Assembly: GCA_031761405.1 (NCBI GenBank)
Contig: JASEVX010000013.1
Span: 49,322,228 to 49,386,227 of the forward strand
Length of the DNA: 64,000 bases
Direction of reading: 5' to 3'
DNA from: Serripes groenlandicus
Taxonomy: Eukaryota; Mollusca; Bivalvia; Cardiida; Cardiidae
Positions 23,355 through 35,329 of this stretch are shown here, piece by piece. Under the pieces are notes generated by a model, which was not told the DNA's origin, did not search any database, and was given only the letters and a program-made list of their open reading frames with translations. Numbering within the stretch: position 1 is the stretch's first letter; each line of letters opens with the position of its first letter. Position numbers and translations under genes: made by a program.

Positions 23355-24629
23355 CTAACACAGTAAATGTTCGAAGAATTAACTATAATGAACGGGAGAC
23401 ATCGACAAATTAATGCCAACATGACGATATCATTCTCTGTTTCGCACCGTTTTGAAGCAAAGCTCAGGCTAATTATTGTTATTGGTACTGTCTTAAGAGA
23501 TATACATGTACCAATTAATTTCAAACTGCGGAGTCATTTTAATAAGCATCATATTCTAATACAAAATTACCAACAAACCCTTTATTCTGCGACTTAACAA
23601 TTATGTTTATTTAGCATATTGTCGTTATGCCTTTTTTCAACAGTATTATTATGATAACTTAACTCATTACATTATGATTTATAGGGTATCAACAAAAACA
23701 CACCAGCATTGTTTTTTACTTGTATCGATCCCGTTTGACTTAATTTGTAATCAATAGTTCTGATATGGCATATGCACCCGGGACAGGTCCTATGCTCGAG
23801 GCTTATGATACAAGCATATATAGGTGAACGTAAATAAATACAATATAGTATAAATAATATTAGTATAGATTTGAAATCCCTAATCCGAAATAAATGATTT
23901 CAAAAACGTTTCCGTTTATTTTCAAAATAAGCAGTTTACCATATGCTTTTAACAATGCTCAATGTTGATAAATTGGGATAAAACGTCGTTTTCAACAATT
24001 GTTCAGTCAAAATACATATTCACATATCTCAACACTGCAGACAATCATGATTAAGGACACCCAACGTTATGGCATTTGCTAAATGATGTACATAGATCAG
24101 CACGCACATTCGTGCTATCCAATGTAGTTGTACATAGTTGGAAGGAATTTCTAATTGATAAGGAGTATTCACTGCCTACGCCATAAAAATATATATATAG
24201 AATACTGATCATATATACTTTGTGTTACCGTTCTACATTGTTCGAATATCTTTTGAATTTCTTAGCGGACATAGATAAATTTCTTTCACATATTTCTATT
24301 GAAAATGGCAAAAAGCAAGTTTAAAACCTAATCTTATAAAATGTATGTATATTTATGTATGTAATTTGCTTGCAAAGAAAAACGTATGTTATTTAAACGA
24401 CGAAACAAACTGTCAGATTACCAGCTGGTTAGTCGGGTCAATGAAAACAATGACCTTCGATCTATATGCTAGTCACCGTATTTCAATCAGCCTGACAACC
24501 AACACAAAATATATCACACGTTTTTCATCTGTCATGTGCTTTATAAAGTGTTTAACCCTTTACTTGCAAACAGTAATGTTAAGAAATTTAGTTTGAGATT
24601 CATTTGTCTTCAATGTAGTGTCGTATAAC
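23355..24629. other. Non-coding; small SINE-tail fragment
   Basis: No gene is recognised. There is a SINE-tail fragment near 23970-24030. Open frames of 76-83 codons at 23367-23597 and 24345-24596 have no domain, and the first overlaps an opposite-strand frame. Confidence 0.35.
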
Positions 24630-27600
24630 AAGAGAGAAATGATGGCCCTGGAAATCATGGCCCTGGAATCGCTCACCTGATTTTTTTTTTCACTTTAGCT
24701 ATATAAGCCCCGCCCCCTGGCAGCCATAGTTTCCGACTAATCAACTTGGCTCGAAGGAATTTGATAGAAGGTCACCCTAGGAACATTTCTACAAAATTAT
24801 TTGAAAATCGGCCAGACACTTTTGGAGGAGAAGATTTTTTAAGTTTTCAATATAGCCATATAATGCAAAAAAGCCCTGCCCACTGGTGGCCATGTTTTTT
24901 GACCAATCAACATGGCTTGAAGGAATCTGAAAGTGGGTCATCCAAGGAACATTTCTACAAAATTATTTGAAAATCGGCCTGCCACTTTCGAAGAAGAAGA
25001 TTTTTTACGTTTTCACTATAGCCATATAAGGCAAAAAAAACCTGCCCCCTGGCGGCCATGTTTTTCGACCAATCAACATGGCTTGAAAGAATCTGATAGA
25101 ACGTCATCCAAGGAACATTTCTACAAAATTATTTAAGAATCGGCCGGACACTTTCGGAGGAGAAGATTTTTTAAGTTTTCACTATAGCCATATAAGGCAA
25201 AATAGCCCCGCCCCCCTGGCGGCCATGTTTTTTAACCAATCAACATGGCTTGAAGGAATCTAATAGAGGGTCATCCAAGGAGCATTTCTACAAAATTATT
25301 TGAAAATCTGCCAACAAGTTTGGGAGAAGAAGATTGTTTACGTTTTCACTATAGCCATATAAGGCAAAAAAACGGACCCTGGCGGCCATGTTTTTCGACC
25401 AATCAACATGGCTTAAAGGATTCTGATAGTGGATCAATTAAGGAACATTTCTACAAAATTACTTGAAAATCGGGCAGACACTTTCGGAGGAGATGATCTT
25501 TTAAATTTTCACTATAGCCATATAAGGCAAAATAGCCCCACCCCGTGGCGGCCATGTTTTTCGACCAATCAACATGGCTTGAAGAAATCTGATAGAGGGT
25601 CATCTAAGGAACATTTCTACAAAATTATTTGAAAATAGGCCTGACACGTTCGGAGGAGAAGATTTTTTAAGTTTTCACTATAGCCATATAAGGCAAAATA
25701 GCCCCGCCCCCCTGGCGGCCATGTTTTTCGACCAATCAACATGGCTTGAAGGAATCTTATAGAGGGTCATCCAAGGAACATTTCTACAAAATTATTTGAA
25801 AAACGGCCAGCTACTTTCGAAGAAGAAGATTGTTTACGTTTTCACTATAGCCATATAAGGCAAAAAAACGGACCCTGGCGGCCATGTTTTTCGACCAATC
25901 AACATGGCTTGATAGAATCTGATAGAGGGTCATCCAAGGAACATTTCTACAAAATTATTTGAAAATCGGCCGGACACTTTCGGAGGAGAAGATTTTTTAA
26001 ATTTTCACTATAGCCATATAAGGCAAAATAGCCCCGCCCCCCTGGCGGCCATGTTTTTTGACCAATCAACATGGCTTGAAGGAATCTAATAGAGGGTCAT
26101 CAAAGGAGCATTTCTACAAAATTATTTGAAAATCTGCCAACCAATGGGAGAAGAAGATTTTTTTAAGTTTTCACTTTAGCTATATAAGGCAAGATAGCCC
26201 TGCCCACTGGCGGCAATGTTTTTCAACCAATCAACATGGCTTGAAGGATTCTGATAGAGGGTCATCTAAGGAACATTTCTACAAAATTATTTGAAAATAG
26301 GCCTGACACGTTCGGAGGAGAAGATTTTTTAAGTTTTCACTATAGCCATATAAGGCAAAATAGCCCCGCCCCCCTGGCGGCCATGTTTTTCGACCAATCA
26401 ACATGGCTTGAAGGAATCTTATAGAGGGTCATCCAAGGAACATTTCTACAAAATTATTTGAAAAACGGCCAGCTACTTTCGAAGAAGAAGATTGTTTACG
26501 TTTTCACTATAGCCATATAAGGCAAAAAAACGGACCCTGGCGGCCATGTTTTTCGACCAATCAACATGGCTTGATAGAATCTGATAGAGGGTCATCCAAG
26601 GAACATTTCTACAAAATTATTTGAAAATCGGCCGGACACTTTCGGAGGAGAAGATTTTTTAAGTTTTCACTATAGCCATATAAGGCAAAAAAAACCCGCC
26701 CCCCTGGCGGCCATGTTTTTTGACCAATCAACATGGCTTGAAGGAATCTAATAGAGGGTCATCAAAGGAGCATTTCTACAAAATTATTTGAAAATCTGCC
26801 AACCAATGGGAGAAGAAGATTTTTTAAGTTTTCACTTTAGCTATATAAGGCAAGATAGCCCTGCCCACTGGCGGCAATGTTTTTCAACCAATCAACATGG
26901 CTTGAAGGATTCTGATAGTGGATCAATTAAGGAACATTTCTACAAAATAACTTGAAAATCGGGCCGACACTTTCGGAGGAGATGATTTTTTAAATTTTCA
27001 CTATAGCCATATAAGGCAAAATAGCCCCACCCCGTGGCGGCCATGTTTTTCGACCAATCAACATGGCTTGAAGAAATCTGATAGAGGGTCATCTAAGGAA
27101 CATTTCTACAAAATTATTTGAAAATAGGCCTGACACTTTCAGAGGAGAAGATTTTTTAAGTTTTCACTATAGCCATATAAGGCAAAATAGCCCCGCCCCT
27201 CTGGCGGCCATGTTTTTCGACCAATCAACATGGCTTGAAGGAATCTTATAGAGGGTCATCCAAGGAACATTTCTACAAAATTATTTGAAAATCGGCCTGC
27301 TACTTTCGAAGAAGAAGATTTTTAACCTTTTCAATATAGCCATATAAGGCCAAAAAAAACGGACCCTGGCGGCCATGTTTTTCGACCAATCAACATGGCT
27401 TGAAAGAATCTAATAGAGGGTCATCCAAGGAACATTTTTACAAAATGATTTGAAAATCGGCCGGACACTTTCGGAGGAGAAGATTTCACTATAGCCATAT
27501 AAGGCAAAATAGCCCCGCGCCTTGCGGCCATGTTTTTCGACCAATCAACATGGCTTGAAGGAATCTAATAGAGGGTCATCAAAGGAGCATTTCTACAAAA

Positions 27601-28404
27601 TTATTTGAAAATCTGCCAACCAGTTTGGGAGAAGAAGATTTTTTAATTTTCACTTTAGCCATATAAGGCAAAATAGCCCTGCCCACTGGCGGCCATGTTT
27701 TTCAACCAATCAACATGGCTTGAAGGAATCTGATAGTGGATCAATTAAGGAGCATTTCTACAAAATTACTTGAAAATCGGGCCGACACTTTCGGAGGAGA
27801 TGATATTTTAAATTTTCACTATAGCCATATAAGGCAAAAAAGCCCCGCCCCGTGGCGGCCATGTTTTTCGACCAATCAACATGGCTTGAAGAAATCTGAT
27901 AGAAGGTCATCTAAGGAACATTTCTGCAAAATTATTTGAAAAAAGGCCTGACACTTTCGGAGGAGAACATTTTTAAGTTTTCACTATAGCCATATAAGGC
28001 AAAATAGCCCTACCCCCCTGGCGGCCATGTTTTTCGTCCAATCAACATGGCTTGAAGGAATCTCATAGAGGGTCATCCAAGGAACATTTCTACAAAATTA
28101 TTTGAAATTCTGCCAACCAGTTTGGGAGAAAAAGATTTTTGAAGTTTTTTTCATTTCGTTGCCATGGAAACCAGAATTCTGCATGGCTCCCAAAAATGTT
28201 AAGGAAATCTGGTGAGGTCATTGAGAGGATGCTTTCTGTGAAGTTTCATCCCAATTGACCCACTGGTTACTGAGGAGAAGAAGTTGACGCACGACGGAGG
28301 ACGCACGACGCACGACGGACGACGCACGACGCACGACGGACGACGGACGCCGGACAAAAGGCGATCACAATAACTCACCTTGAGCAAGGCTCAGGTGAGC
28401 TAAA
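24630..28404 (+). mobile_element. Large hairpin-ended element with about 21 tandem ~165-bp units
   Basis: It starts with AACAAGAG...GATGGCCCTGG, then ATCGCTCACCTGA and a T run. About 21 units follow, each carrying GCCATATAAGGCAAAA, CTGGCGGCCATGTTTTTCG, ACCAATCAACATGGCTTGAA and AAGGAACATTTCTACAAAAT. Unit anchors fall about every 165 bp from 24733 to 28035. It ends with a unique tail: GTTGCCATGGAAACCAG, GAAGTTTCATCCCAATTGAC, an ACGACGCACGAC microrepeat (28290-28350) and GGCTCAGGTGAGCTAAAAA. The two ends are inverted (CTCACCTGA / CAGGTGAGC). Tandem core units plus hairpin ends recall molluscan Helentron-like 'pearl' elements, but no insertion site was proved. Because 165 is a multiple of three, repeated frames of about 67 codons appear; they are artefacts of the array. 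Confidence 0.85.
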
Positions 28405-28452
28405 AAGTGTGTTTTTTTTATTTGGTAAATCAATTTAAAATGTTATATTATA

Positions 28453-28545
28453 GGTTATTGATCCTGTACTGTGAAATCATCGTTGGACCGAGGTGCGCCA
28501 AAGAACGAGGTGCAACGATGATTTCACAGTACAGGGTCAATAACC
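28453..28545. repeat. Strong hairpin, arms about 33 bp
   Basis: GGTTATTGATCCTGTACTGT... at 28453 is mirrored by ...ACAGTACAGGGTCAATAACC ending at 28545, with TGAAATCATCGTTG / CAACGATGATTTCA completing the arms. The loop is about 27 bp. It sits directly beside the TIR element at 28547-29048 and may be part of the same mobile unit. Confidence 0.85.
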
Positions 28546-28546
28546 T

Positions 28547-29048
28547 TTTTATTGCATACTTTCATATTGTAAACTATTTGGTTTACACTGTGGAGTTTTT
28601 TATATCTAGAGTTGATAATCGATACAAACTGTTTGTTTACATAAGTAGTCATTTTGTTGCAAATGCCGTTTGAAAAATTGAATTATAACGGTGACGTTAT
28701 TATTTTAAATGACGTCATGCTCGTGCATGACCAACATTTTAGACGCGCGTGCCATGTAACAGTATACTGTTATCCGGTCAAAAACTTACTGTTAGCATGA
28801 GACAGTAAGACATTGTTCATGATCAGTATATGTGAATTTAACATTACAAAGTTACGTGAGGTATAATAATGATATTTAGATCAGCTGTTTACATAAAAAA
28901 GTAGTCCCTAGCATTTTAATTATGCGGAATTTTCGCACGTCCTTATCTACGGCCAAGTTCCATTCTTGACACCGGTCATGATCGAAAAATCATGACCACC
29001 TTTTTCAATGCAAAGTGAACGGGACAATATGAAAGTATGCAATAAGGA
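28547..29048. mobile_element. About 500-bp TIR element (MITE) with a CRE-type site
   Basis: A perfect 20-bp inverted repeat bounds it: ATTGCATACTTTCATATTGT at 28551-28570 and ACAATATGAAAGTATGCAAT at 29024-29043. The interior has TGACGTCA at 28710-28717 and small inverted repeats (CAGTATACTG; CTTACTGTTAGCATGAGACA; GGTCATGATCGAAAAATCAT). It has no coding capacity. The overall plan resembles the 45.15-45.67 kb element. Confidence 0.75.
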
Positions 29049-30481
29049 TTTATCATAATCGTGTTGAGCTGTATGTATGTGAATGTAGAACTATGATTAT
29101 TATTCTCAAAGGTAAGGCTTTATCTCAATTATGGTATAGAACATTGAATTCGATTATAAATGTTTGTTATAAGCACATGCAGATTTCATCGCAATAGAGC
29201 TCAGACAATTCTATGTTCAAAGTATTCAAGTAAGGTATTTGAACGACTGTTCCAGTGTTTCTTTGTATTGGTCTTTGTTTCAGCATATAACAGATAAATG
29301 ATGAGTTTGCACTAGGGATGGGAACGAATACTGAAAACGATATTCGAATATTCGTTTTACTTATTCAAATATATTCGAATATTCGGTTTTCGAATCAAAG
29401 ATCGGTATCCGATTTCAGGTTTATCCGACAACTGGTACTTTTCCATTTCCTTTTTCAAATAATGGCGATTTTCCAAGTAAAAGTATAAGCTATTGTTTAC
29501 GTATATATTACATGTTTTCAACTGTACTTACCCTCTCTTTCTTTCTCAACAGATATATTTGAATTTCAAGTTGATGTAAATAAAGAAACAAAATCCCCTC
29601 AAAACGATAAATCTAATCGCAACATTTTCTGAGCAGTATATTTATTCAGGTGTCGCTTGTTTACCGAATTTGATATATATAAAATAGTTAAAGAAATAAT
29701 TATATATCTTATTCATACAGAAAGCATAGGGAATTGGGTGATATTTCGTTTACTTTCTTTTCCCGATTTCGTCTAGTCAATTTAACCGCGTGTTAGAAGA
29801 AATGGCGGACGATTCAATTTGTTTGCTGATGTGAATTTGATTTTAAAGAGGCAATAAAGAGGAAAGTTGCATACTTTTGAGACATAATGCAATGTTAAAT
29901 ATGATTTTTTTAAGTGTTGCAATAGCTGTCTATGATGTAAACGTCGACTATGTTTTGGTTAAGCTGGGAGGGCTTAACGGAACTCGACGTTCACTTTCGT
30001 ATAGTAATGATATGCAGACTGTCACCGTTTATACACTTTATACATGTGTGTTGATTAAAAAATATCGAACAAACCGGTCGTCAAGGTAATGTCTGGTTAT
30101 ATATACACGATAAGAACTCGGGTAAACGTACGCGTGGAAATTATCGATTTTATAATTGATACTTAAGGTTTGACATAGTCTGCGTTGTAAAAACGGTGTG
30201 TTCGTCGAGTCGTACAGATTAACACCTATCACTAATCCGGGATTAGGGGGGTACCTAAAGGGGTATAGAACTATAAATATAAATCAATTTATTTTATTTT
30301 AAGGATAGACGGAATTTAAATGTATTTTGATAAAAAAAATCTAAATTTAGAATAACATTTTTCATAAGTTCAAACTGTCAATATATCTGATAGATAGATG
30401 GTAATTGATCAGAATAATTACAATTTAAATGCATATTATAATTTAATTGTTTTCTTTTAAGCATTATGCCCCAGTCATAGT
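29049..30481. other. Non-coding, with an ATTCG palindromic patch
   Basis: No gene is recognised. Around 29310-29395 is CTAGGGATGGGAACGAAT followed by TATTCGAATATTCG at 29341 and again at 29372, a palindromic dispersed-repeat type. TAATCCGGGATTA (about 30235-30247) is a short palindrome. A 70-codon frame at 29877-30089 has no domain. Confidence 0.4.
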
Positions 30482-30567
30482 ATCACGTTTTGGTCGCCAC
30501 GTTTAGCTACGTTGGGAAACGTGGCTACAACGTTAGCAAACGTAGAACTATGTGGCTAAAACGTGAT
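30482..30567. repeat. About 86-bp inverted repeat rich in ACGT
   Basis: ATCACGTTTTGGTCGCCACG at 30482 pairs with GTGGCTAAAACGTGAT ending at 30567, and the interior repeats CACGTTTAGCTACGTT / AACGTGGCTACAACGTT. It can fold into a long hairpin. It may be a small MITE or the end of one. Confidence 0.65.
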
Positions 30568-31743
30568 CGCTGGCTGCTTAAAGGACCTTTCGTGATTTAT
30601 AAACATTTGCTACATGTCTAATCAGGGACGAGTAAATACTCGCAAAGAGCATGTAATAAAATGAAATAGGAGGTTAATGAATCACAAACTTAAAACATTG
30701 GAAACACGAATTTCTTTTAAAAATATAGTCGCCAGCGACTTATAATTACGTGACGTTTCATACTTGCAGATTCATTTTCAAGGGTGAAATGATATTCTTG
30801 ATACGTGACAAAAATGCAAATCAGTAAAACATTGAAGTAAACAAGACAGTTAATATACTATGAAATTCAAAATACATTTTATTGTAGTTTTAATGTATTT
30901 TAAATCTACTTTAAATCGTTAAAGCGAAGCACAATAATACAACCTACCTTTATGTGTAAGGGAGTAGATTACTTAAAAGATTGAAATTGATGATAATGAA
31001 AATATAAGTGTTCATTTTATTACCCTGGGTGCGTATTAATATATAAATCTACGTTTAACGACATTGTGATTTAAGATCGGCTGAATAGATAGTCTTGACA
31101 TGTTGGCAAATGGTAGACAAACGGGAGCCTAAAATATATATATTTTCGATAAAAATCTCTCGATCGAATATTAAATGAACTAAAAATAATCTTGTAACTG
31201 TTAAACTATTTTTTGCGAAACTTTCGTTTTAATTCGCATTAAGTTATATTATGTGTCATGGCAGATGTATGTAATTGATATAAGCACATAGCTAATACTA
31301 TTCCCTGCTTTCTGCCGTCAATTTGATCCGAATACCACTTCAAATCGTGATGGCGATTTCTTTAACCACACTATCATTGTCGCAAATACATGCGTTTTGA
31401 CGTCAAAATCGACGTTATTATCTTAGCCGGTAACAAAGTCCCGAATCTCTTGTTGTCCACTTTGAAGTGGGTGTCTTACAGTAAGTGTAAAGAACGTCAA
31501 CGTTTTTCCAGTCAAATAGATGCTCCAGCATCTACCATACCTATTCTTAATGTATTATTTTCTAGTCATAAGTAATTAAGTTCAAACTGTCAAGGTATCT
31601 GTTGAACAAATTAAATGCAAAACTGTGCCTTTTAATCTATTTTCTTTTAAAGAAAAAATAAACTGTTCTGTCTCTTCATTAATTTTAATTAAGTTCAAAC
31701 CGTTAGAAACATACGAATAACTTACGTATAAGTAAAGAGATGA
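30568..31743. other. AT-rich, no gene recognised
   Basis: No domain-bearing frame. A short phrase, AAGTTCAAACTGTCAA(T/G)(A/G)TATCTG, occurs near 30366 and 31577, with a third diverged version near 31688. It is a weak dispersed repeat. A 61-codon frame at 31390-31575 is not supported. Confidence 0.35.
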
Positions 31744-33671
31744 AACAAGAGGGCCATGATGGCCCCTGATCGCTCACCTGATTTTTTTTTCACTTTAGCT
31801 ATATAAGCTCCGCCCCCTGGCGGCCAGATTTTCTGACCAATCAACTAGGCTTGAAGGAATCTGATAGAGGGTCACCCTAGGACCATTTCTACAAAGTTAT
31901 TTGAAAATCGGCCTGACACTTTTGGAGAAGAAGATTTTTTAAGTTTTCACTATAGCCATATAATGCAAAATAGCCCTGCCGACTGGCGGCCATGTCTTTT
32001 GACCAATCAACATGGCTTGAAGGAATCTGAAAGTGGGTCACTTACGGAACATTTCTACAAAATTATTTGAAAATCGGCCTGACACTATAGCCATATAAGG
32101 CAAATTAGCTCCGCCCTCTGGCGGCCAGGTTTTTCGACCAATCAACATGGCTTGAAGGAATCCGATAGGTCACGGGTCAACTCGGCCTGTAACAAACTCG
32201 GCCATGAGTCAGCTCGGCCTTGGGTCAACTCGGGTGGGTCAACTCGGCCTTTTCTGCATTTTATAACTTGCAGTAATAGATATATATTGCCCACTTTTAT
32301 GTTCGTCGTAATGTTACCATTTGTCATGAAAAACGAGTTAAAAGGGGAAATGAAAAAGAAAATGATTACAAGATTATCATTGTTTAATTAAGAAAAATAA
32401 GTTTGATAGAGTACATCAACGATTATGACAATACTTTACGATCTTAAACAGATTATTAGGGATTTTCCGATGCAGTTTTGTTGTATGTAGGAAATGCATA
32501 AATTATCATCATTACAAGACACGTTTTCCTGCAATGTTTTCAACGATTATGACAATGATTTACGATTAGATGGATGTACTAATTTATCTATGGATATTCT
32601 GCTTATTAGAGACAGTGTTTCCGTATTAAAACCAGTACAACAATGCAAATTTAAGGAAGTTCTCATAAAATGAGTATGACTTAGGCAAAGCAGTAAAATA
32701 TAATGAAAAGGAGACTAATAAAAATCAAACAGCGTATAGATTTATAGATAAAATTAGCCCTACCTGTGTCGCACGTGCGATGCTGCCATTTACCACACCA
32801 GTCACATATTGGCAAAAATCACGATACTTCAAAGTCAGTCAAACTTCAATTATTAAATAATTTTGGAGTGGATAGATTTTAAATGATAACATCAAACAAC
32901 TTTGAAAAACTATTTTTCTTTAATTATATGACTAGCTATAATTATAATTGTAATTATTACTTATTATATATACAAAAAACAACATAAATTAAAAATTTAA
33001 TAAAGATTATGTAACAACTGTGACAAGCAATTTTTTATTATAATTATCCAAATTACCTTTACAACATCAACAAACCGCATCAATGCAATTGACGTATACA
33101 ACTTATAAAATACTTATTCTCCTTTTACATGCATATTCAGTATTGGCCGAGTTGACCTGGCCGAGTTGACCCACCCCGAGTTGACCCAAGGCCGAGTTGA
33201 CCCGGATTCATCTGATAGAGGGTCATCCAAGGAACATTTCTACAAAAATATTTGAAAATCTGCCAACCAGTTTGGGAGAAGAAGATTTTTTAAGTTTTCA
33301 CTATAGCCAATAAGGCAAAATAGCCCCGCCCCCTGGCGGCCATGTTTTTCGACCAATCAACATGGCTTGAAGGAATTCAATAGAGGGTCATCCAAGGAAC
33401 ATTTCTACAAAATTATTTGAAAATCTGCCAACCAGTTTGGGAGAAGAAGAATTTTGAAGTTTTTTTCATTCCGTTGCCATGGAAACAGAATTCTGCATGG
33501 ATCCCAACAATTTGAAGGAAATCTGGTGAAGTCATTGAGAGGATGCTTTCTGTGAAGTTTCATCCCTATTGACCCACTGGTTATTGAGGAGAAGAAGTTG
33601 ACGCACGACGGACGCCGGACAAAAGGCGATCACAATAACTCACTTTGAGCAAAGCTCAGGTAAGCTAAAAA
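31744..33671 (+). mobile_element. Second ~165-bp-unit hairpin-ended element, few units, interrupted
   Basis: The start AACAAGAGGGCCATGATGGC CCCTGATCGCTCACCTG and the end GCTCAGGTAAGCTAAAAA match the 24.6-28.4 kb element, as does the tail (GTTGCCATGGAAACAG, GACGCACGACGGACGCCGG). Only about five units are present (anchors near 31828, 32000, 32132, 33345 and the last before the tail). The third is cut at about 32168 by a ~1.04-kb insertion and resumes at about 33210. The start forms a GGGCCATGATGGCCC hairpin. Confidence 0.85.
32169..33209. mobile_element. Fold-back insertion with repeated GGCCGAGTTGACCC termini
   Basis: This insertion interrupts a repeat unit. Its left end (32173-32250) is CGGGTCAACTCGGCC, repeated with variation (CTCGGCCTTGGGTCAACTCG, GGGTCAACTCGGCC). 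Its right end (about 33145-33204) is the inverse: GGCCGAGTTGACCTGGCCG, GAGTTGACCCAAGGCCGAG, ending GTTGACCCG. A near-duplicate flanks it, ATCCGATAG (32160-32168) and ATCTGATAG (33210-33218), suggesting a ~9-bp target-site duplication. The interior is AT-rich with no transposase. It is a clear nested, later insertion. Confidence 0.8.
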
Positions 33672-33739
33672 TCTAACAATCACTTAATCTTAACATTTAA
33701 GAATAGTTTACATAATGTATAATCGGATAAAAATTAAAA

Positions 33740-33935
33740 CACACCCACTCGTATGCTTCCGCGGGGGCTTCGCGGAAGAAATACAGGCCACTCCCATTTA
33801 ACAATTTCTGCAGCGGGAACCCTGCAACCCCTCTAAAGCGGGAACATAGCTGAAATATCATGAAAACACCGGGTTAGGCCGGGTGAGCGACTTAAGTCCG
33901 GCGATTTATCAAAATGGCGTAAGTATGGTTTTAAA
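33740..33935 (+). promoter_or_regulatory. GC-rich promoter-like patch with a start codon next to a splice donor (weak)
   Basis: A GC-rich island in AT-rich surroundings holds the hairpin CTTCCGCGGGGGCTTCGCGGAAG (about 33757-33779), two GCGGGAAC repeats and GGGTTAGGCCGGGTGAGCGA. It then reads ATCAAAATGGCGTAAGTATG, where an ATG in good context is followed by a perfect GTAAGT donor. The phrase CGTACTTTTCCGTT(T/C)CACTTCG recurs at about 33989 and 34290. This could be a 5' UTR plus tiny first coding exon, or a repeat. No downstream exon was found. Confidence 0.25.
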
Positions 33936-34942
<1,007 letters not shown>

Positions 34943-35329
34943 GCCCTCACTCTGTCTCTGCATCTCTCTGTCTCTCTCTGTCTCTCAGTCACTTTCTCTC
35001 CCAACTCTTTCTCAGTCTGTATATAACCATCGTACTAACTTTAAAAACTTCTCTGAAAGTTCTGGTCAATATAAATTCACGGACGTGTTTCTTGGTGACC
35101 TTTTGCTAAGACTGTTGAAGCAATCTTGATTTGCGTAAAACATATCGAGAAGGGAACAGGTTTGTTTCAGTTTTATGATCATTGTGCTATCTTTTGTAAT
35201 ACTGGTAACATTTAAAGTTACATCTAAATACATACAGCTGACTCGTTTAGAGAATACTTAGATACTATCCAGGATTTTCTTTTTACTATACTTGGAAAGG
35301 AACGGTCGTATTTATGGGGGTCTTGAACT

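Noticed and set aside
25429..28000. Repeated open frames of about 67 codons starting MDQLR(N/S)ISTKLLENRADTF across the array
   Set aside because: They come from a 165-bp unit length divisible by three; the frame is set by the repeat, with no conserved coding signal or domain.
24630..28404. CRISPR array
   Set aside because: Units are long, contiguous and without unique spacers, in eukaryotic-type sequence.
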